Both the position numbers and the translations under genes were made by a program. Source: Tepidiphilus succinatimandens (lineage in GTDB: Bacteria > Pseudomonadota > Gammaproteobacteria > Burkholderiales > Rhodocyclaceae). From it: DNA of 64,000 nt. Below, one piece after another: positions 42,201 through 52,816 of this stretch. Each line of letters starts with the position of its first letter. Within the stretch, counting starts at the first letter, position 1. The stretch is taken from NCBI RefSeq assembly GCF_006503695.1, contig NZ_SBIK01000006.1:62001-126000 (forward strand). The letters are read 5' to 3'. A model generated the notes under the pieces. That model did no database searches. It saw only the letters and a program-made list of their open reading frames with translations, and was not told the DNA's origin.

Positions 42201-43673
42201 TTACTCGAACCAATGTGCGCGCGCCTTGGTGATCAGATCGGCGGCGCGCTCATGGTCGATGCCGGTCAATTCGGCGAGCTCGTCGGTCGCCAGTTCCGCC
42301 AGATCGTCGAGCCGAGTGATGCCCTGTCGGGCGAGCTTCACGGCCAGATCCTTGTCCATTCCCTCCAGCGCCAAGAGCGCCGGTTCCACTTTTTCGAGCG
42401 CTTCCTCGATGGCGATCGCCTCGCTGAGCAGCGCCGTGCGCGCGCGTTCGCGCAGCGCCTGCACCGTCTCCTCGTCCAGCCCCTCGATGGCCAGCATCTC
42501 GGAGAGCGGCACGTAGGCGATCTCCTCGAGCGAAGAGAAACCCTCGTCGATCAAGAGATCGGCCAGCTCCTCGTCCACGTCGAGTTTCTCCATGAAGAGC
42601 GCACGCAGAGCCTGGCGTTCTTCCTCCTGTTTCTGCTGCGACTCGGCCTGGCTCATCAGGTTGATGATCCAGCCGGTGAGCTCGGAGGCGAGCCGCACGT
42701 TCTGCCCGCCGCGGCCGATGGCGATCGCCAGATTGGCCTCGTCGACCACCACGTCCATGGCGTGCTTTTCTTCATCGACCACGATGGAGAGCACCTCGGC
42801 CGGCTGCAGCGCGGCGATCACGTACTGCGCCGGGTCGGGCGACCAGACGATGATGTCGATCTGCTCCTGGGCGATCTCGTTTCTGACCGCCATCACGCGC
42901 GAGCCACGCATGCCCACGCAGGTGCCCACCGGATCGAGCCGCGGATCCTTGGAATGCACGGCGATCTTGGAGCGCAGGCCGGGATCGCGGGCACAGCCCT
43001 TGATCTCGATGAGCCCCTCCTCGATCTCGGGGACTTCCAGCTCGAAGAGCTTGACGACCAGCTCGGGCGAGGTGCGCGAGAGGATCAGCTGGGGCCCACG
43101 GCCGCTGCGGTCGACCCGGATGACCACCGCCTTGATGCGGTCACCGACGCGCAGCGCCTCGCGCGGGATCATCTGCTCGCGCGGCAGGAGCGCTTCCAGC
43201 CGGCCGATCTCGACGATGGCGTTGCCGCGCTCCATGCGCTTGATGGTACCGGAGACGAGCGTTTCGTTGCGCGAGAGGAATTCTTCGAGGATCTGCTCGC
43301 GCTCGGCGTCGCGGATCTTCTGCAGCACGATCTGCTTGGCCGTCTGCGCCCCGATCCGCCCGAGATCCTGCACCGGAATCTCTTCTTCGAGGTAGTCCCC
43401 CACGCGGATGTCCGGATCGAGCTCGCGCGCGTCGATGAGCCCCATCTCGCGCTCGTCGTTGGTCACCTCGGCATCGGGCAGCACCAGCCAACGCCGCCAG
43501 GCGCGATAGGTGCCGGTGGAGCGGTCGATCTCCACGCGCACGTCGGCGTCTTCATGCAGATGCTTCTTGGTGGCAGAGGCGAGCGCCGCTTCCAGGGCGG
43601 CGAAGACCACGTCCTTGGAGACGTTCTTTTCATGGGCCAGCGCATCGACCAGCAACAGCAGTTCGCGACTCAT
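42201..43673 (-). CDS. nusA: Transcription elongation/termination factor NusA
   Basis: A 490-aa RNA polymerase-associated factor. In order: N-terminal polymerase-binding domain (1-130), S1 domain (about 135-200), two KH domains (about 200-345; [11 protein letters not shown] and [19 protein letters not shown]), and two C-terminal acidic repeats, as in gamma/betaproteobacteria. Its start overlaps the rimP stop by four bases. NusA may autoregulate via the leader upstream of rimP. Confidence 0.98.
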   Translation of the reverse strand: MSRELLLLVDALAHEKNVSKDVVFAALEAALASATKKHLHEDADVRVEIDRSTGTYRAWRRWLVLPDAEVTNDEREMGLIDARELDPDIRVGDYLEEEIPVQDLGRIGAQTAKQIVLQKIRDAEREQILEEFLSRNETLVSGTIKRMERGNAIVEIGRLEALLPREQMIPREALRVGDRIKAVVIRVDRSGRGPQLILSRTSPELVVKLFELEVPEIEEGLIEIKGCARDPGLRSKIAVHSKDPRLDPVGTCVGMRGSRVMAVRNEIAQEQIDIIVWSPDPAQYVIAALQPAEVLSIVVDEEKHAMDVVVDEANLAIAIGRGGQNVRLASELTGWIINLMSQAESQQKQEEERQALRALFMEKLDVDEELADLLIDEGFSSLEEIAYVPLSEMLAIEGLDEETVQALRERARTALLSEAIAIEEALEKVEPALLALEGMDKDLAVKLARQGITRLDDLAELATDELAELTGIDHERAADLITKARAHWFE

Positions 43674-44125
43674 TGCTTCTTACCTCCAAAGCCATCGAAT
43701 TGAGGAACGAGGCGGGCCCGATCGATCTCCGCCAGCGCGAATTCATGCTCTCCCAGCTCGCTCGCCACGCGCACCCGATCCGCTTCGATGCCCAGCAGCT
43801 CCGCTTTCAGGTTCTTGCGCCCCTGCCAGGGTTCGCGCAGCTTGAGCTGGACCTGAGAACCGACGAAACGGGCGAAATCGCGCGGTTTCTTCAGCACCCG
43901 GTCGAGCCCCGGCGAGGAGACCTCCAGCCGGTCGTAGTCGATGTCCTCGACTTCGAAGACACGCTGCAGCTGATCGCTCACCGTGGCGCAGTCGTCGACG
44001 GTGACACCGCGTTCGATGTCGATGAACACGCGCAGGATGCGCGCCCGGGGCGAGACTTCGAAATCGACGAGCTCGAACCCCATGCCTGAGACCACCTGCT
44101 CGACCAAGGCTTCCAGATCCACCAT
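43670..44125 (-). CDS. rimP: Ribosome maturation factor RimP
   Basis: A 151-aa protein needed for 30S maturation. The RimP fold shows [21 protein letters not shown] and the [20 protein letters not shown] motif. First gene of rimP-nusA-infB-rbfA-truB-rpsO-pnp. A structured leader with a terminator-like hairpin lies directly upstream. Confidence 0.96.
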   Translation of the reverse strand: MVDLEALVEQVVSGMGFELVDFEVSPRARILRVFIDIERGVTVDDCATVSDQLQRVFEVEDIDYDRLEVSSPGLDRVLKKPRDFARFVGSQVQLKLREPWQGRKNLKAELLGIEADRVRVASELGEHEFALAEIDRARLVPQFDGFGGKKQ

Positions 44126-44137
44126 GTTTCACCCGAG

Positions 44138-44215
44138 AAAAAAAAATGGGCCAGAAGAGCCCATTTCCGTTTGCTTACCAACCGGAAATCCGGACAACTT
44201 AGCAAGTCTGCCCGG
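44138..44215 (-). promoter_or_regulatory. Structured leader with a terminator hairpin (candidate attenuator) before rimP
   Basis: Read on the minus strand, three hairpins follow each other: CCGG...CCGG at 44190-44215 with an inner ACTT/AAGT stem; TTTCCG (44183-44188) with CGGAAA (44164-44169); and AAATGGGC (44159-44166) with GCCCATTT (44144-44151), the last followed by a run of T (44138-44143). The second and third stems share bases 44164-44166, so they compete. The third is a classic intrinsic terminator placed 13-18 bases before the rimP start, with no gene ahead of it, so it most likely attenuates the operon. Confidence 0.65.
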
Positions 44216-44227
44216 ACGAGATGACAG

Positions 44228-44257
44228 AATATATCACCATCGAGGGTGTTTTTACAA
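44228..44257 (-). promoter_or_regulatory. Promoter of the rimP-nusA-infB operon
   Basis: On the minus strand TTGTAA (44252-44257) and TATATT (44228-44233) are 18 bp apart. Transcription would start near 44221, giving a leader of about 95 nt before rimP. Confidence 0.65.
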
Positions 44258-44281
44258 GATATTCGACCGTTTGCGGCTTTT

Positions 44282-47200
44282 TCAACCCACCCAGCGCCTG
44301 GCATTGAGGAAGAGCTGGAACCACGGCGCCTCCTCGCCCAGGCCGGCCGGCGCCCAGGACCACTGCACGGTGCGGAAGGAGCGCTCCGGATGCGGCATGA
44401 GGATGGTGAAGCGTCCGTCGGGCGTGGTAAAGCCCGTGGAGCCTCCGGCCGAGCCGTTCGGGTTGAACGGATAGCGCTCGGTGGGCGCGCCGCGGTGATC
44501 CACGTAGCGCAGCGTCGCAATCGCCCGCTGCGCCTGCTCGGGCGAGGCGAACTCCGTGCGCCCCTCGCCGTGGCTCACGACGATGGGCAGGCGGCTGCCG
44601 GCCATGTCTGCGAAGAAGATCGAGGGACTCTCCATCACCTCCACCATCACGAAGCGCGCTTCGAACTGCTCGCTGCGGTTGCGGACGAACCTCGGCCAGT
44701 GCTCCGCCCCCGGGATGATCGGGGCGAGCTGCGCCATCATCTGGCAGCCGTTGCACACCCCTAGCGCGAAGCTGTCGTCGCGCGCAAAGAAGGCCGCGAA
44801 CTGCGCCCGCAGCGCCTCGTGGTACAGGATGGCCTTGGCCCAGCCGGCTCCGGCCCCCAGCACGTCGCCGTAGGAAAACCCGCCACAGGCGGCGATCCCC
44901 TTGAATTCGTCGAGCCGGCGCCGGCCGGCGACGAGATCGGTCATCGGCACGTCCACGGCCTCGAACCCGGCCCGGGAAAACGCCGCGGCCATTTCCGCGT
45001 GGCTGTTGACCCCCTGCTCGCGCAGGATGGCCACGCGCGGGCGCACTCCGCTTGCCACCATCGGCGCCTTGCCCACCTCGAAGGTGAGGGTGCAGGAAAG
45101 GCCCGGGTCGGCCGCATCGGCCAAGGCGGCGAATTCCTCCTCGGCGCAGGATTCGTCATCGCGCAAGCGGGCGATGCGCCGGCTCACTTCGCTCCAGCGC
45201 TGCCACAGCGCCGTGCGCGGGGCGGCGTAGAGGAGCTGTCCGCCGTGCCAGATCCGCAGCTCGTCGCGATCATTGGGCGTGCCCACGAAATGATGTGCCA
45301 CACCGTGCGCGCGCAGGATCTCGCGCACCTCCTCGCGCCGGTCGCGCTCGATCTGGATGAGCGCCCCCAGCTCCTCGGCAAAGAGTGCCGCGAGCACGGC
45401 GTCGTTGCGCCGCCCCAGCACGGTGTCGGCGCGCCTGGTCGAATCCACGTCCAGGCAGGCGCCGCCGATCGCCACCGTGTCGAGCTGCAGCGAAAGGCCG
45501 CAGCCCGAGGCGAACATCATCTCGGCGGCACAGGCGAGCAAGCCGCCGTCGGAGCGGTCGTGATAGGCGAGCACCAGGCCGCGCTCACGCAGCGCACGCA
45601 GCGCCCGCCAGAACCCCGCGATTGCCTCGGGGCGCACGTCGGGCGCCTGCTCGCCCACCGAGGCATACACCTGGGCGAGCGCCGAGCCTCCCAGACGGTT
45701 TTTCCCCTCGCCCAGGTCGATCAGCACCAGCTCCGTCTCGCGCACGCCCTCACGCACGAGCTCCGGCGTGAGCGTGCGGCGCACGTCCTCGACCGGGGCA
45801 AAGGCCGTGACGATGAGCGACACGGGCGAGACCACCGCGCGCTCCTCGCCGTCGGCCTCGCGCCAGGCCGTCTTCATGGAAAGCGAATCCTTGCCCACGG
45901 GAATCGCGAGCCCCGTCGCCTGGCAGAAGCGGCTCACGGCCGCGACCGTCTCGTAGAGCCGCACATCTTCGCCACGATGCCCTGCCGCCGCCATCCAGTT
46001 GGCCGAGAGCTTCACCCGCGTGAGTTCAGCCACGTCGGCCGCGGCGAGGTTGGTGATCGCCTCGCCCACCGCCATGCGCCCCGAGGCGGCCGGATCGACA
46101 CAGGCAAGCGGCGTGCGCTCGCCCATGGCGAAGGCCTCGCCCGCGTATCCCGTGAAATCGGCCGAAGTGACCGCCACGTCGGCCACCGGCACCTGCCAGC
46201 GCCCCACCAGCTGGTCGCGCGCCGTCAAGCCGCCGACGGTGCGATCCCCGATCGTGATGAGGAACTTCTTGCTCGCCACCGCGGGCAGCGCCAGTACCCG
46301 TTCGATCGCCTCGTCGAGCGCGATCGGGGTGAGATCGAAGGGCGGAAGGTGGATCGCCCGGCGCGAGACGCTGCGCACCATCTTCGGCGGCTTGCCGAGC
46401 AGCGTCTCCATCTCCATGTGCACCGGATCGTTGCCGAAGAGCCGGTCGTGCACGACGAGCATGCCGTCCTCGCTCGCCTCGCCCACCACCGCGAAGGGGC
46501 AACGCTCGCGCGCGCAAATGGCGGCAAAGCGCTCGAGCTGCTGCGGCGCCACGGCGAGCACGTAGCGCTCCTGTGCCTCGTTACACCATATCTCGCGCGG
46601 GCTCATGCCCGGCTCCTCGATCGGGATCTCACGCAGCTCGATGTGCGCCCCCAGACCGGCCCCATCGACGAGCTCGGGCAGCGCGTTCGACAGGCCCCCG
46701 GCGCCCACGTCGTGGATGGAAAGGATGGGGTTGTCGATGCCGAGCTGCCAGCAGCGATCGATCACTTCCTGACAGCGGCGCTGCATCTCCGGGTTGCCCC
46801 GCTGCACCGAGGCGAAGTCGAGCTCCGCCTCGTTCGTGCCCGCGCTCACCGAAGAAGCCGCCCCTCCCCCCAGGCCGATCAGCATCCCCGGCCCGCCGAG
46901 CTGGATGAGCAGCGTGCCCGGCGCGAAGCCGACTTTCTTCGCCTGCCGCGCCTGGATCGCCCCCACCCCGCCGGCGATCATGATGGGCTTGTGGTAGCCG
47001 CGCACTTCGCCGTCGACCTCGAGCTCGAAGGTGCGGAAGTACCCCGCCAGGTTGGGACGACCGAACTCGTTGTTGAAGGCCGCCGCCCCGATCGGCCCTT
47101 CGATCATGATCTCCAGGGGCGAAGCGATGCGCCCCGGGCGCCCGTAGGCGCGCTCCCAGGGCTGCTCGAAATCGGGCAGGCACAGGTTCGAGACCGTGAA

Positions 47201-48202
47201 GCCGGCAAGCCCCGCCTTGGGCCTGGCGCCTCGGCCGGTGGCCCCCTCGTCGCGGATCTCGCCGCCCGCGCCCGTGGCCGCGCCGGGGAAGGGCGAGATC
47301 GCCGTCGGGTGGTTGTGCGTCTCGACCTTGCCGAGGAAATGCATGCGCTCGCGGTGGCTGCGCCATACGCCGTCGGCGTCGGGATGCAGCACCTCGCACT
47401 CGCGCCCCTCGAACACCGCCGCGTTGTCGGCATAGGCTACGATGGTACCTTCGGGGTGCGCCGCGTGCGTGTCGCGAATCCACTGGAAGAGCGACTTCTC
47501 CTGCTCCTGCCCGTCGATGATCCAGCGCGCGTTGAAGATCTTGTGCCGGCAGTGCTCGGAATTGGCCTGGGCGAACATCATGAGTTCGACGTCGGTCGGA
47601 TCGCGCTGCATGTGCCGGTAGGCTTCGAGCAGATAGTCGATCTCGTCGTCGGAAAGCGCCAGACCCATGGCAGCGTTCGCCGCCTCCAGCGCCGCGCGCC
47701 CTTCACGCAAAAGCGGCACCGTCTCGAGCGGTTTGGGCGGAAAATGCGCGAAGAGCCTCGCCCCCTCGCCCGGGTCGCAGACCACCGCCTCCGTCATGCG
47801 GTCGTGCAGCAGGGCCGCCACCGCTGTGCGCTGCACCGCGGAAAGTCGCCCGAATCCTTCCAGTCGATAGACGATGCCGCGCTCCACCCGACGCACCGCA
47901 GAAAGCCCGCACTGGCGCACGATGTCGGTCGCCTTGGAAGACCACGGCGAGATGGTGCCGAAGCGCGGCAGCACCACGAGCGCGTCCGTCGGCGCCTGCG
48001 CCGGGGCCGGCTGCGCCGCCAGCAGCTCCATGAGACGCCCGCGGGCAAGCGCGTCGAGCGGTGCCTCGCACTCGGCCCAGAACCACTGTTGCGCCGACAG
48101 CGTCGCCTCCCGGCCGATCGCCGCGGCCAACCGCCGCGCCAGACGCTGCAACCGCGGCGCCGACCAGGCGGCGCCCCCTGCGAACAAGACGATTTCGCTC
48201 AT
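44282..48202 (-). CDS. purL: Phosphoribosylformylglycinamidine synthase (large single-chain type)
   Basis: A 1306-aa enzyme converting FGAR to FGAM with ATP and glutamine. It has an N-terminal PurS-like region, a double AIRS/ATP-binding region ([32 protein letters not shown]) and a C-terminal class I glutaminase domain ([12 protein letters not shown] with the nucleophilic cysteine; HGEGRTEF). The frame is open upstream to 48298, but the ATG at 48202 (product [10 protein letters not shown]) begins the family alignment. A TATAAT box occurs on the minus strand at 48236-48241 without a clear -35. Confidence 0.97.
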   Translation of the reverse strand: MSEIVLFAGGAAWSAPRLQRLARRLAAAIGREATLSAQQWFWAECEAPLDALARGRLMELLAAQPAPAQAPTDALVVLPRFGTISPWSSKATDIVRQCGLSAVRRVERGIVYRLEGFGRLSAVQRTAVAALLHDRMTEAVVCDPGEGARLFAHFPPKPLETVPLLREGRAALEAANAAMGLALSDDEIDYLLEAYRHMQRDPTDVELMMFAQANSEHCRHKIFNARWIIDGQEQEKSLFQWIRDTHAAHPEGTIVAYADNAAVFEGRECEVLHPDADGVWRSHRERMHFLGKVETHNHPTAISPFPGAATGAGGEIRDEGATGRGARPKAGLAGFTVSNLCLPDFEQPWERAYGRPGRIASPLEIMIEGPIGAAAFNNEFGRPNLAGYFRTFELEVDGEVRGYHKPIMIAGGVGAIQARQAKKVGFAPGTLLIQLGGPGMLIGLGGGAASSVSAGTNEAELDFASVQRGNPEMQRRCQEVIDRCWQLGIDNPILSIHDVGAGGLSNALPELVDGAGLGAHIELREIPIEEPGMSPREIWCNEAQERYVLAVAPQQLERFAAICARERCPFAVVGEASEDGMLVVHDRLFGNDPVHMEMETLLGKPPKMVRSVSRRAIHLPPFDLTPIALDEAIERVLALPAVASKKFLITIGDRTVGGLTARDQLVGRWQVPVADVAVTSADFTGYAGEAFAMGERTPLACVDPAASGRMAVGEAITNLAAADVAELTRVKLSANWMAAAGHRGEDVRLYETVAAVSRFCQATGLAIPVGKDSLSMKTAWREADGEERAVVSPVSLIVTAFAPVEDVRRTLTPELVREGVRETELVLIDLGEGKNRLGGSALAQVYASVGEQAPDVRPEAIAGFWRALRALRERGLVLAYHDRSDGGLLACAAEMMFASGCGLSLQLDTVAIGGACLDVDSTRRADTVLGRRNDAVLAALFAEELGALIQIERDRREEVREILRAHGVAHHFVGTPNDRDELRIWHGGQLLYAAPRTALWQRWSEVSRRIARLRDDESCAEEEFAALADAADPGLSCTLTFEVGKAPMVASGVRPRVAILREQGVNSHAEMAAAFSRAGFEAVDVPMTDLVAGRRRLDEFKGIAACGGFSYGDVLGAGAGWAKAILYHEALRAQFAAFFARDDSFALGVCNGCQMMAQLAPIIPGAEHWPRFVRNRSEQFEARFVMVEVMESPSIFFADMAGSRLPIVVSHGEGRTEFASPEQAQRAIATLRYVDHRGAPTERYPFNPNGSAGGSTGFTTPDGRFTILMPHPERSFRTVQWSWAPAGLGEEAPWFQLFLNARRWVG

Positions 48203-48319
48203 TGGATGACCGTCGACCCTTTGCGGAAAACCCCGATTATACCGCCCGCCGCACCCTTCCTTTCCGCAGCCGCATCGTCTATGATGCAGAGGAAACATTC
48301 GGGGACGGAGGAGAAAATA

Positions 48320-48907
48320 ATGCTTTCATCGTGGAAACCCCTGCACCGGTTCCATCTCACGCCCGGCACCACGATCGACGCGCCGGACGAGGGCGCCGCA
48401 CGCCAGGTCACGCTCGACTCCCCCGCGATCGAGGTGATGACCGACCTCGAGCGGGTGCACCCCGTCACCGCCCGCCCCGACGAATCGCTCGTCGCGGCCG
48501 AAGCGCGCATGATCCGCCGCGGCGTGCGTCTGCTGCTGGTGCTCGACCCGGCGGGCACCCTGATGGGCATCCTCACCGCCAACGACATCCTCGGCGAAAA
48601 ACCCCTGCGTTTCGCCCACGAAAACCACCTCAAGCGCGAAGAAGTGCTGGTGCGGCACGTCATGACCCCCTTTGCGCGGGTCGACACCGTACTCTTCGAC
48701 GAAGTCGTGCACGCCAAGGTCGGCAACGTCGTCGCCACCCTGCAGGAATGCGGACGCCACCATCTGCTCGTGGCCGAACAGCGCGATGGCCGCGTCAGTA
48801 TTCGCGGCATCTTCTCCGCAACCCAGATCGCCCGCCAACTCGGCATGGAGATCGCCATCGATCCGCGGGCCCAAACCTTCGCCGAGATCGAATCGGAGCT
48901 GCGCTAA
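48320..48907 (+). CDS. CBS-domain-pair protein
   Basis: A 195-aa cytoplasmic protein with two CBS domains, about residues 45-110 ([31 protein letters not shown]) and 115-185 ([14 protein letters not shown]). CBS pairs usually bind adenosine nucleotides and act as regulatory modules. No catalytic domain is attached. It has a GGAGGA ribosome-binding site and is followed after five bases by a membrane-anchored protein, likely its partner. It is divergent from purL. The specific function is unknown. Confidence 0.85.
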   Translation: MLSSWKPLHRFHLTPGTTIDAPDEGAARQVTLDSPAIEVMTDLERVHPVTARPDESLVAAEARMIRRGVRLLLVLDPAGTLMGILTANDILGEKPLRFAHENHLKREEVLVRHVMTPFARVDTVLFDEVVHAKVGNVVATLQECGRHHLLVAEQRDGRVSIRGIFSATQIARQLGMEIAIDPRAQTFAEIESELR

Positions 48908-48912
48908 CCCCC

Positions 48913-49605
48913 ATGGCCAGGAAAAAGATTCGTCTGCGTCAACTCTACTGGATCCTGGGTTTGACGCTGCTGGGCATCATCCTCGCACCCTCCCTGCGAT
49001 TTCTGTGGCATCCCCCGCCTTCCCCGCAGACCGCCGCCCCCGAGCCGCCCCTGCCCTGGCGCGTCGCGCTCGATACGCGCGGCCGCCCCGTCGTCTTCGG
49101 CCTCACGCTGGCAGGCAATACCGTCGCCGACGCCCGCCGCCAGCTAGGGGAAGACGGGCAATGGGCGATCCTCGAGCGGAAAGGAAGCGCGCACGTGCTC
49201 GAAGCCTACTACCCCGATTTCACCGCCGGCCACATCGAAGGCAAGCTCATCCTGCGCTTCGAAGGCGAGCCCGCGCTCCTCGAACGCGAATTCGCCCGGC
49301 GGGGCAAAAAGGCGCCCACGGCGGGCGGAGCGCGCAAAGTCGAACTCAAAGATTCCGAGCTCGCACCTTTTGCCGGTCTCACGCTCACCCTCGTCACCTT
49401 CCTGCCCAAGGCGAGCCTCGACGAAGCCGTCATCCGTGAGCGCTTCGGCCCGCCGACCTACGAATGGAAAGACGAGGAAGACGGCACCCGCCACTATCTC
49501 TATCCCGAGCGCGGCATCCACGTGCTGCGCGACGAGCGCGGCCGGACCGTGATCGAATACGCCGCGCCCGAGCGCCTGCGCCGCCTCGTTCCGTCGCAGC
49601 ATTGA
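48913..49605 (+). CDS. Membrane-anchored protein of unknown function
   Basis: A 230-aa protein with an N-terminal basic stretch (MARKKIRLRQ) and one transmembrane helix (about 11-27), then a Pro-rich linker and a soluble domain, probably periplasmic. I recognise no domain. The region 45-220 looks like a compact alpha/beta fold (FGPPTYEWKDEEDGTRHYLYPERGIHVL resembles repeated lipoprotein-type folds). It follows the CBS gene by five bases; its stop codon overlaps the -35 of the rpsP promoter. Confidence 0.75.
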   Translation: MARKKIRLRQLYWILGLTLLGIILAPSLRFLWHPPPSPQTAAPEPPLPWRVALDTRGRPVVFGLTLAGNTVADARRQLGEDGQWAILERKGSAHVLEAYYPDFTAGHIEGKLILRFEGEPALLEREFARRGKKAPTAGGARKVELKDSELAPFAGLTLTLVTFLPKASLDEAVIRERFGPPTYEWKDEEDGTRHYLYPERGIHVLRDERGRTVIEYAAPERLRRLVPSQH

Positions 49606-49630
49606 TTCCTTTTGCTGAAGCCCGTATAAT
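49602..49630 (+). promoter_or_regulatory. Promoter of rpsP-rimM-trmD-rplS
   Basis: TTGATT (49602-49607) and the consensus TATAAT (49625-49630) are 17 bp apart, 39 bases upstream of rpsP. The -35 overlaps the stop codon of the preceding gene. Confidence 0.85.
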
Positions 49631-49669
49631 CCGCGGTTTTCGGTCACTATCGCACATCGAGGAACACGC

Positions 49670-49924
49670 ATGGTCGTCATCCGTCTCGCCCGTGGCGGCG
49701 CCAAGAAGCGCCCCTTCTACAGCCTCGTGGTCACCGACTCGCGCAACCGCCGCGACGGTCGCTTCATCGAGCGCGTCGGCTACTACAACCCGCTCGCCTC
49801 CGGCAACGAAAAAGGCCTGTCCATCGATTTCGGCCGCCTCGACTACTGGACCAGCCAGGGCGCCCAGCTCTCGCCCACCGTGCTCCGCCTCGTGAAGCAA
49901 GCACGCCAAAGCGCCGCCGCCTGA
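49670..49924 (+). CDS. rpsP: 30S ribosomal protein S16
   Basis: An 84-aa ribosomal protein. The N-terminus [17 protein letters not shown] is the family signature, followed by [26 protein letters not shown] site precedes the ATG. It heads the conserved rpsP-rimM-trmD-rplS operon. Confidence 0.98.
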   Translation: MVVIRLARGGAKKRPFYSLVVTDSRNRRDGRFIERVGYYNPLASGNEKGLSIDFGRLDYWTSQGAQLSPTVLRLVKQARQSAAA

Positions 49925-49935
49925 ATCCCGCGTTC

Positions 49936-50454
49936 ATGGCCATCGTCGTGCTGGGGCGCCTCGTCGCCCCGTTCGGCATCAAAGGCTGGTTCAAGCTCCA
50001 CGCATACGGCGACGACCCCGGCTCCTGGGCCGAAATGCCCCGCTGGTGGGTCGCGCCCGCGCCCGACGCCCCCCTCGAATCCTGGCAGACCTTGACGCTC
50101 GCCGAGCTGCGCCAACACGGCCGCGGCCTCATCGTCAAATTCTACGAGGTCGACGATCGCAGCGCCGCTGAATCTTACCAAGGCTGGTACGTCGGCGCGC
50201 CGCGCGAAGCGCTGCCCGAGCCCGAAGAAGACGAATACTACTGGGGCGATTTGATCGGTGTCGAGGTGTATACGACAGGCGGCGCGCCGCTGGGCCGCGT
50301 CGCCGAACTCATCACCACCGGCGCGAACGACGTCCTCTCGGTGCGCGACGACGTGCGCGATCGCACCCACCTCATCCCCTTCGTACGCGCCTACGTGCTC
50401 GACGTGGATCTTCCGCAGCACCGCATCACCGTCGACTGGGATCCCGACTGGTAG
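49936..50454 (+). CDS. rimM: Ribosome maturation factor RimM
   Basis: A 172-aa factor that binds S19 and assists 30S head assembly. The N-terminal beta-barrel begins VVLGRLVAPFGIKGWFKL, and a C-terminal PRC-barrel (about 95-170) has YYWGDLIGVEVYT and HLIPFVRAYVLDVDL. It starts 11 bp after rpsP and is followed by trmD after three bases. Confidence 0.97.
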   Translation: MAIVVLGRLVAPFGIKGWFKLHAYGDDPGSWAEMPRWWVAPAPDAPLESWQTLTLAELRQHGRGLIVKFYEVDDRSAAESYQGWYVGAPREALPEPEEDEYYWGDLIGVEVYTTGGAPLGRVAELITTGANDVLSVRDDVRDRTHLIPFVRAYVLDVDLPQHRITVDWDPDW

Positions 50455-50457
50455 CCG

Positions 50458-51225
50458 ATGCGCCGCTACGACGTCGTCACGATCTTCCCCGCCATGTTCG
50501 CTGCGCTCACCGAACACGGCGTCACCCGTCGCGCCCGCGAGCGCGGCCTCTACGAGCTCGCGCTGCACGACCCGCGCGACTTCACCCACGACCCCCACCG
50601 GCGCGTCGATGACCGCCCCTACGGCGGCGGCCCCGGCATGCTCATGCGGCCCGAACCGCTCACCGCCGCCCTGCGCCATGCCCGCGAGCAGCAACGTCGC
50701 GCCACCGGCTCTTCCGGCCCGGTCATCTATCTCTCCCCGCAAGGCAGACGGCTCGATCACGGCGAAGTGATGCGGCTCGCCGCGCGGCCGGCCTTCATCC
50801 TGCTGTGCGGCCGCTACGAAGGCATCGACCAGCGCGTGATCGAGGCCGAAGTCGATGAGGAACTCTCCCTCGGCGACTTCGTCCTCACCGGCGGCGAGCT
50901 CGCCGCCATGGTCGTGCTCGACGCGGTGATCCGGCAACTTCCCGGCGCGCTGGGCGACGCCCAGTCGGCCGAAGCCGACTCCTACGTCGGCGGCCTGCTC
51001 GATCACCCCCACTATACCCGCCCCGAAGTCTTCGAAGGCCGGGCGGTGCCGCCCGTGCTCCTGTCGGGCGATCACGAAGCGATCGCACGCTGGCGCCTCA
51101 AAGAGCAACTACGGCGAACCCGGATGCTGCGACCGGACCTCCTCGCCTCCCGTCCTCTTTCCGTGCTAGAATCGCGCCTGCTCGAAGAACTCGAGCAGGA
51201 AGAAAGCCGCGACGCACCAGCCTGA
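50458..51225 (+). CDS. trmD: tRNA (guanine-37-N1)-methyltransferase
   Basis: A 255-aa SPOUT methyltransferase that makes m1G37, preventing frameshifting. The trefoil-knot SAM site shows [23 protein letters not shown] and [16 protein letters not shown]. The conserved [10 protein letters not shown] motif lies near residue 58. Length is typical. Confidence 0.97.
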   Translation: MRRYDVVTIFPAMFAALTEHGVTRRARERGLYELALHDPRDFTHDPHRRVDDRPYGGGPGMLMRPEPLTAALRHAREQQRRATGSSGPVIYLSPQGRRLDHGEVMRLAARPAFILLCGRYEGIDQRVIEAEVDEELSLGDFVLTGGELAAMVVLDAVIRQLPGALGDAQSAEADSYVGGLLDHPHYTRPEVFEGRAVPPVLLSGDHEAIARWRLKEQLRRTRMLRPDLLASRPLSVLESRLLEELEQEESRDAPA

Positions 51226-51248
51226 CCGGGCTGCTCTGCGCGCCACCA

Positions 51249-51269
51249 GCCCCGCGAAGGGGCGTTTTT
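51249..51269 (+). terminator. Terminator-like hairpin between trmD and rplS
   Basis: GCCCC (51249-51253), loop GCGAA, GGGGC (51259-51263), then G and TTTTT (51265-51269). It lies 24 bp after trmD and 18 bp before rplS, so it may attenuate rplS relative to the upstream genes. Confidence 0.55.
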
Positions 51270-51286
51270 GCTACCAGGAGCTCCTG

Positions 51287-51673
51287 ATGAACCTGATCGA
51301 ACAGATCGAACGCGAAGAGATCGCCCGGCTCACCGCCGACAAATCCATCCCCGACTTCCGCGCCGGCGACACGGTCGCCGTGCAGGTCAAGGTGAAGGAA
51401 GGCAACCGCGAGCGGCTGCAGACCTTCGAAGGCGTGGTCATCGCCCGCCGCAACCGCGGCCTCAACTCCTCCTTCATCGTGCGCAAGATCTCCTCCGGCG
51501 TGGGCGTGGAGCGCACGTTCCAGCTCTACTCGCCGCTGGTAGCCTCGATCCAGGTCGTGCGCCGCGGCGACGTGCGCCGCGCCAAGCTCTACTACCTGCG
51601 CGAGCGCAGCGGCAAATCCGCCCGCATCAAGGAAAAGATCGTGCGCAAAACCCAGGAAAGCGCGGCGCAATAA
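51287..51673 (+). CDS. rplS: 50S ribosomal protein L19
   Basis: A 128-aa protein at the 30S-50S interface. The stretch [19 protein letters not shown] and the family motif [20 protein letters not shown] identify it. GGAGCTCCTG precedes the ATG. Last gene of the rpsP operon. Confidence 0.97.
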   Translation: MNLIEQIEREEIARLTADKSIPDFRAGDTVAVQVKVKEGNRERLQTFEGVVIARRNRGLNSSFIVRKISSGVGVERTFQLYSPLVASIQVVRRGDVRRAKLYYLRERSGKSARIKEKIVRKTQESAAQ

Positions 51674-51692
51674 TCCTGCCGGCTCTTCCCCC

Positions 51693-51723
51693 AAGAAAAG
51701 GCCCTCGCGGGCCTTTTCTTTTT
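51693..51723. terminator. Rho-independent terminator after rplS, probably bidirectional
   Basis: AAGAAAAGGCCC (51693-51704) pairs perfectly with GGGCCTTTTCTT (51709-51720) around loop TCGC, with T-runs on both strands. It serves the convergent rplS and lptG genes. Confidence 0.9.
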
Positions 51724-51733
51724 CCCGCTCCTC

Positions 51734-52816
51734 TCAGCGCCGCTCCACCCAATGCATCATCGCCAGCGCGAGCAGCATGAAGGCCGCTCCCGGCAGCAGC
51801 GCCGCCAGCCAGGGCGACCACCCCGCGAGCACACCCAGGCTGCCCGAGAGCGAATTGAGCAGATGGAAGGCCACTCCCAGCAGCGTCCCCAAAAACACCT
51901 TGAAACCGATGGGCGCGCCGCGCGCATGCCCCAGGGCAAAGGGTAGCGCCAGGGTCACCATCACGAAGGCCGTAAACGGATAGACCAGTTTGCGCCCCAG
52001 CGCCAGCAGGTAGCGGTCCGCGTTCTGCCCGTTGCGCATCAAGTGCTGGCTGAAGGTAGAGAGCGCCCGGATCGTCATCCGGTACGGCTCCACCATCAGC
52101 ACCGCCAGCACCTCTGGCGTGAGCTCCGTCCGCCACTCGAGCTCTGGCACCGCCTCGGCCACGATCCGCTCGGCAGTGAAACGCCGCCGCTGCACCTCCT
52201 TCAGGCGCCACGTCTCACGCGCCGCATCGAATTGCGCCGCCGCTACCCGGTCGATCGCCGTCAGCGTCTGGTCGGACCCGAAGCGGTAGATCTCGAGCTC
52301 GCGCAATTGACCGTCGCTGCTAAAGCGGCGCACGTTGATGAAATCGTTCCCCTCGCGAATCCACACCCCCGAGCGCAGATCGCCTGTGGAAATGTCGCTC
52401 TCCCCCATCGCCTGCCCGCGAAACATGCGCGCCATCTGCTCTGCCGGCGGCACCAGCCACTCCCCCACGGCAAAGATGAGCACGGCCAGCACCGCCGCCG
52501 CCCACGCGAGGATACGCCACAGACCCGTCACCGACAGGCCCGAAGCGCGCAGCACCGCCAGCTCCGAGTGCCGCGCCATCTGTGCCAGCGCCCCCAGCGC
52601 CCCTACCAAGAGCGCGATGGGCAACAGCTCGTAGAGCCGCGAAGGCAGGCGCAACACCACGTAGAACAGCGCCTCCTTCAGTCCATAGGCACCGCGCCCG
52701 ATGTCCTCCAGCTGATCCACGAAATCGAAAAACAAGAACAACGCCGCGAACACGGCCGTCACCACCGCCGTCCCCCGCAGCACCTCCGTCACGATCCATC
52801 GCCTCAGCACCCTCAT
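51734..52816 (-). CDS. lptG: LPS export ABC transporter permease LptG
   Basis: A 360-aa inner-membrane protein of the LptB2FGC complex that extracts LPS from the inner membrane. It has an N-terminal pair of helices (about 15-35 and 55-80), a third near 100-120, a large periplasmic jellyroll (about 130-265) and C-terminal helices. The ATG at 52816 overlaps the lptF stop (ATGA) and gives MRVLRRWIVTEVLRG, typical of LptG. The frame upstream lies inside lptF. Confidence 0.94.
   Translation of the reverse strand: MRVLRRWIVTEVLRGTAVVTAVFAALFLFFDFVDQLEDIGRGAYGLKEALFYVVLRLPSRLYELLPIALLVGALGALAQMARHSELAVLRASGLSVTGLWRILAWAAAVLAVLIFAVGEWLVPPAEQMARMFRGQAMGESDISTGDLRSGVWIREGNDFINVRRFSSDGQLRELEIYRFGSDQTLTAIDRVAAAQFDAARETWRLKEVQRRRFTAERIVAEAVPELEWRTELTPEVLAVLMVEPYRMTIRALSTFSQHLMRNGQNADRYLLALGRKLVYPFTAFVMVTLALPFALGHARGAPIGFKVFLGTLLGVAFHLLNSLSGSLGVLAGWSPWLAALLPGAAFMLLALAMMHWVERR

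Noticed and set aside
39198-43703. A 1501-codon plus-strand open frame opposite rbfA-infB-nusA
   Set aside because: Same cause: a shadow frame of high-GC coding sequence; the opposite strand has unmistakable InfB and NusA motifs.
44170-44220. Riboswitch in the rimP leader
   Set aside because: The folded leader does not show any ligand-binding core I recognise; I kept it only as an attenuator candidate.
44819-48319. A very long plus-strand frame opposite purL that runs into the CBS gene
   Set aside because: Only the last 196 codons (from the ATG at 48320 with a ribosome-binding site) are real; the rest is antisense to PurL.
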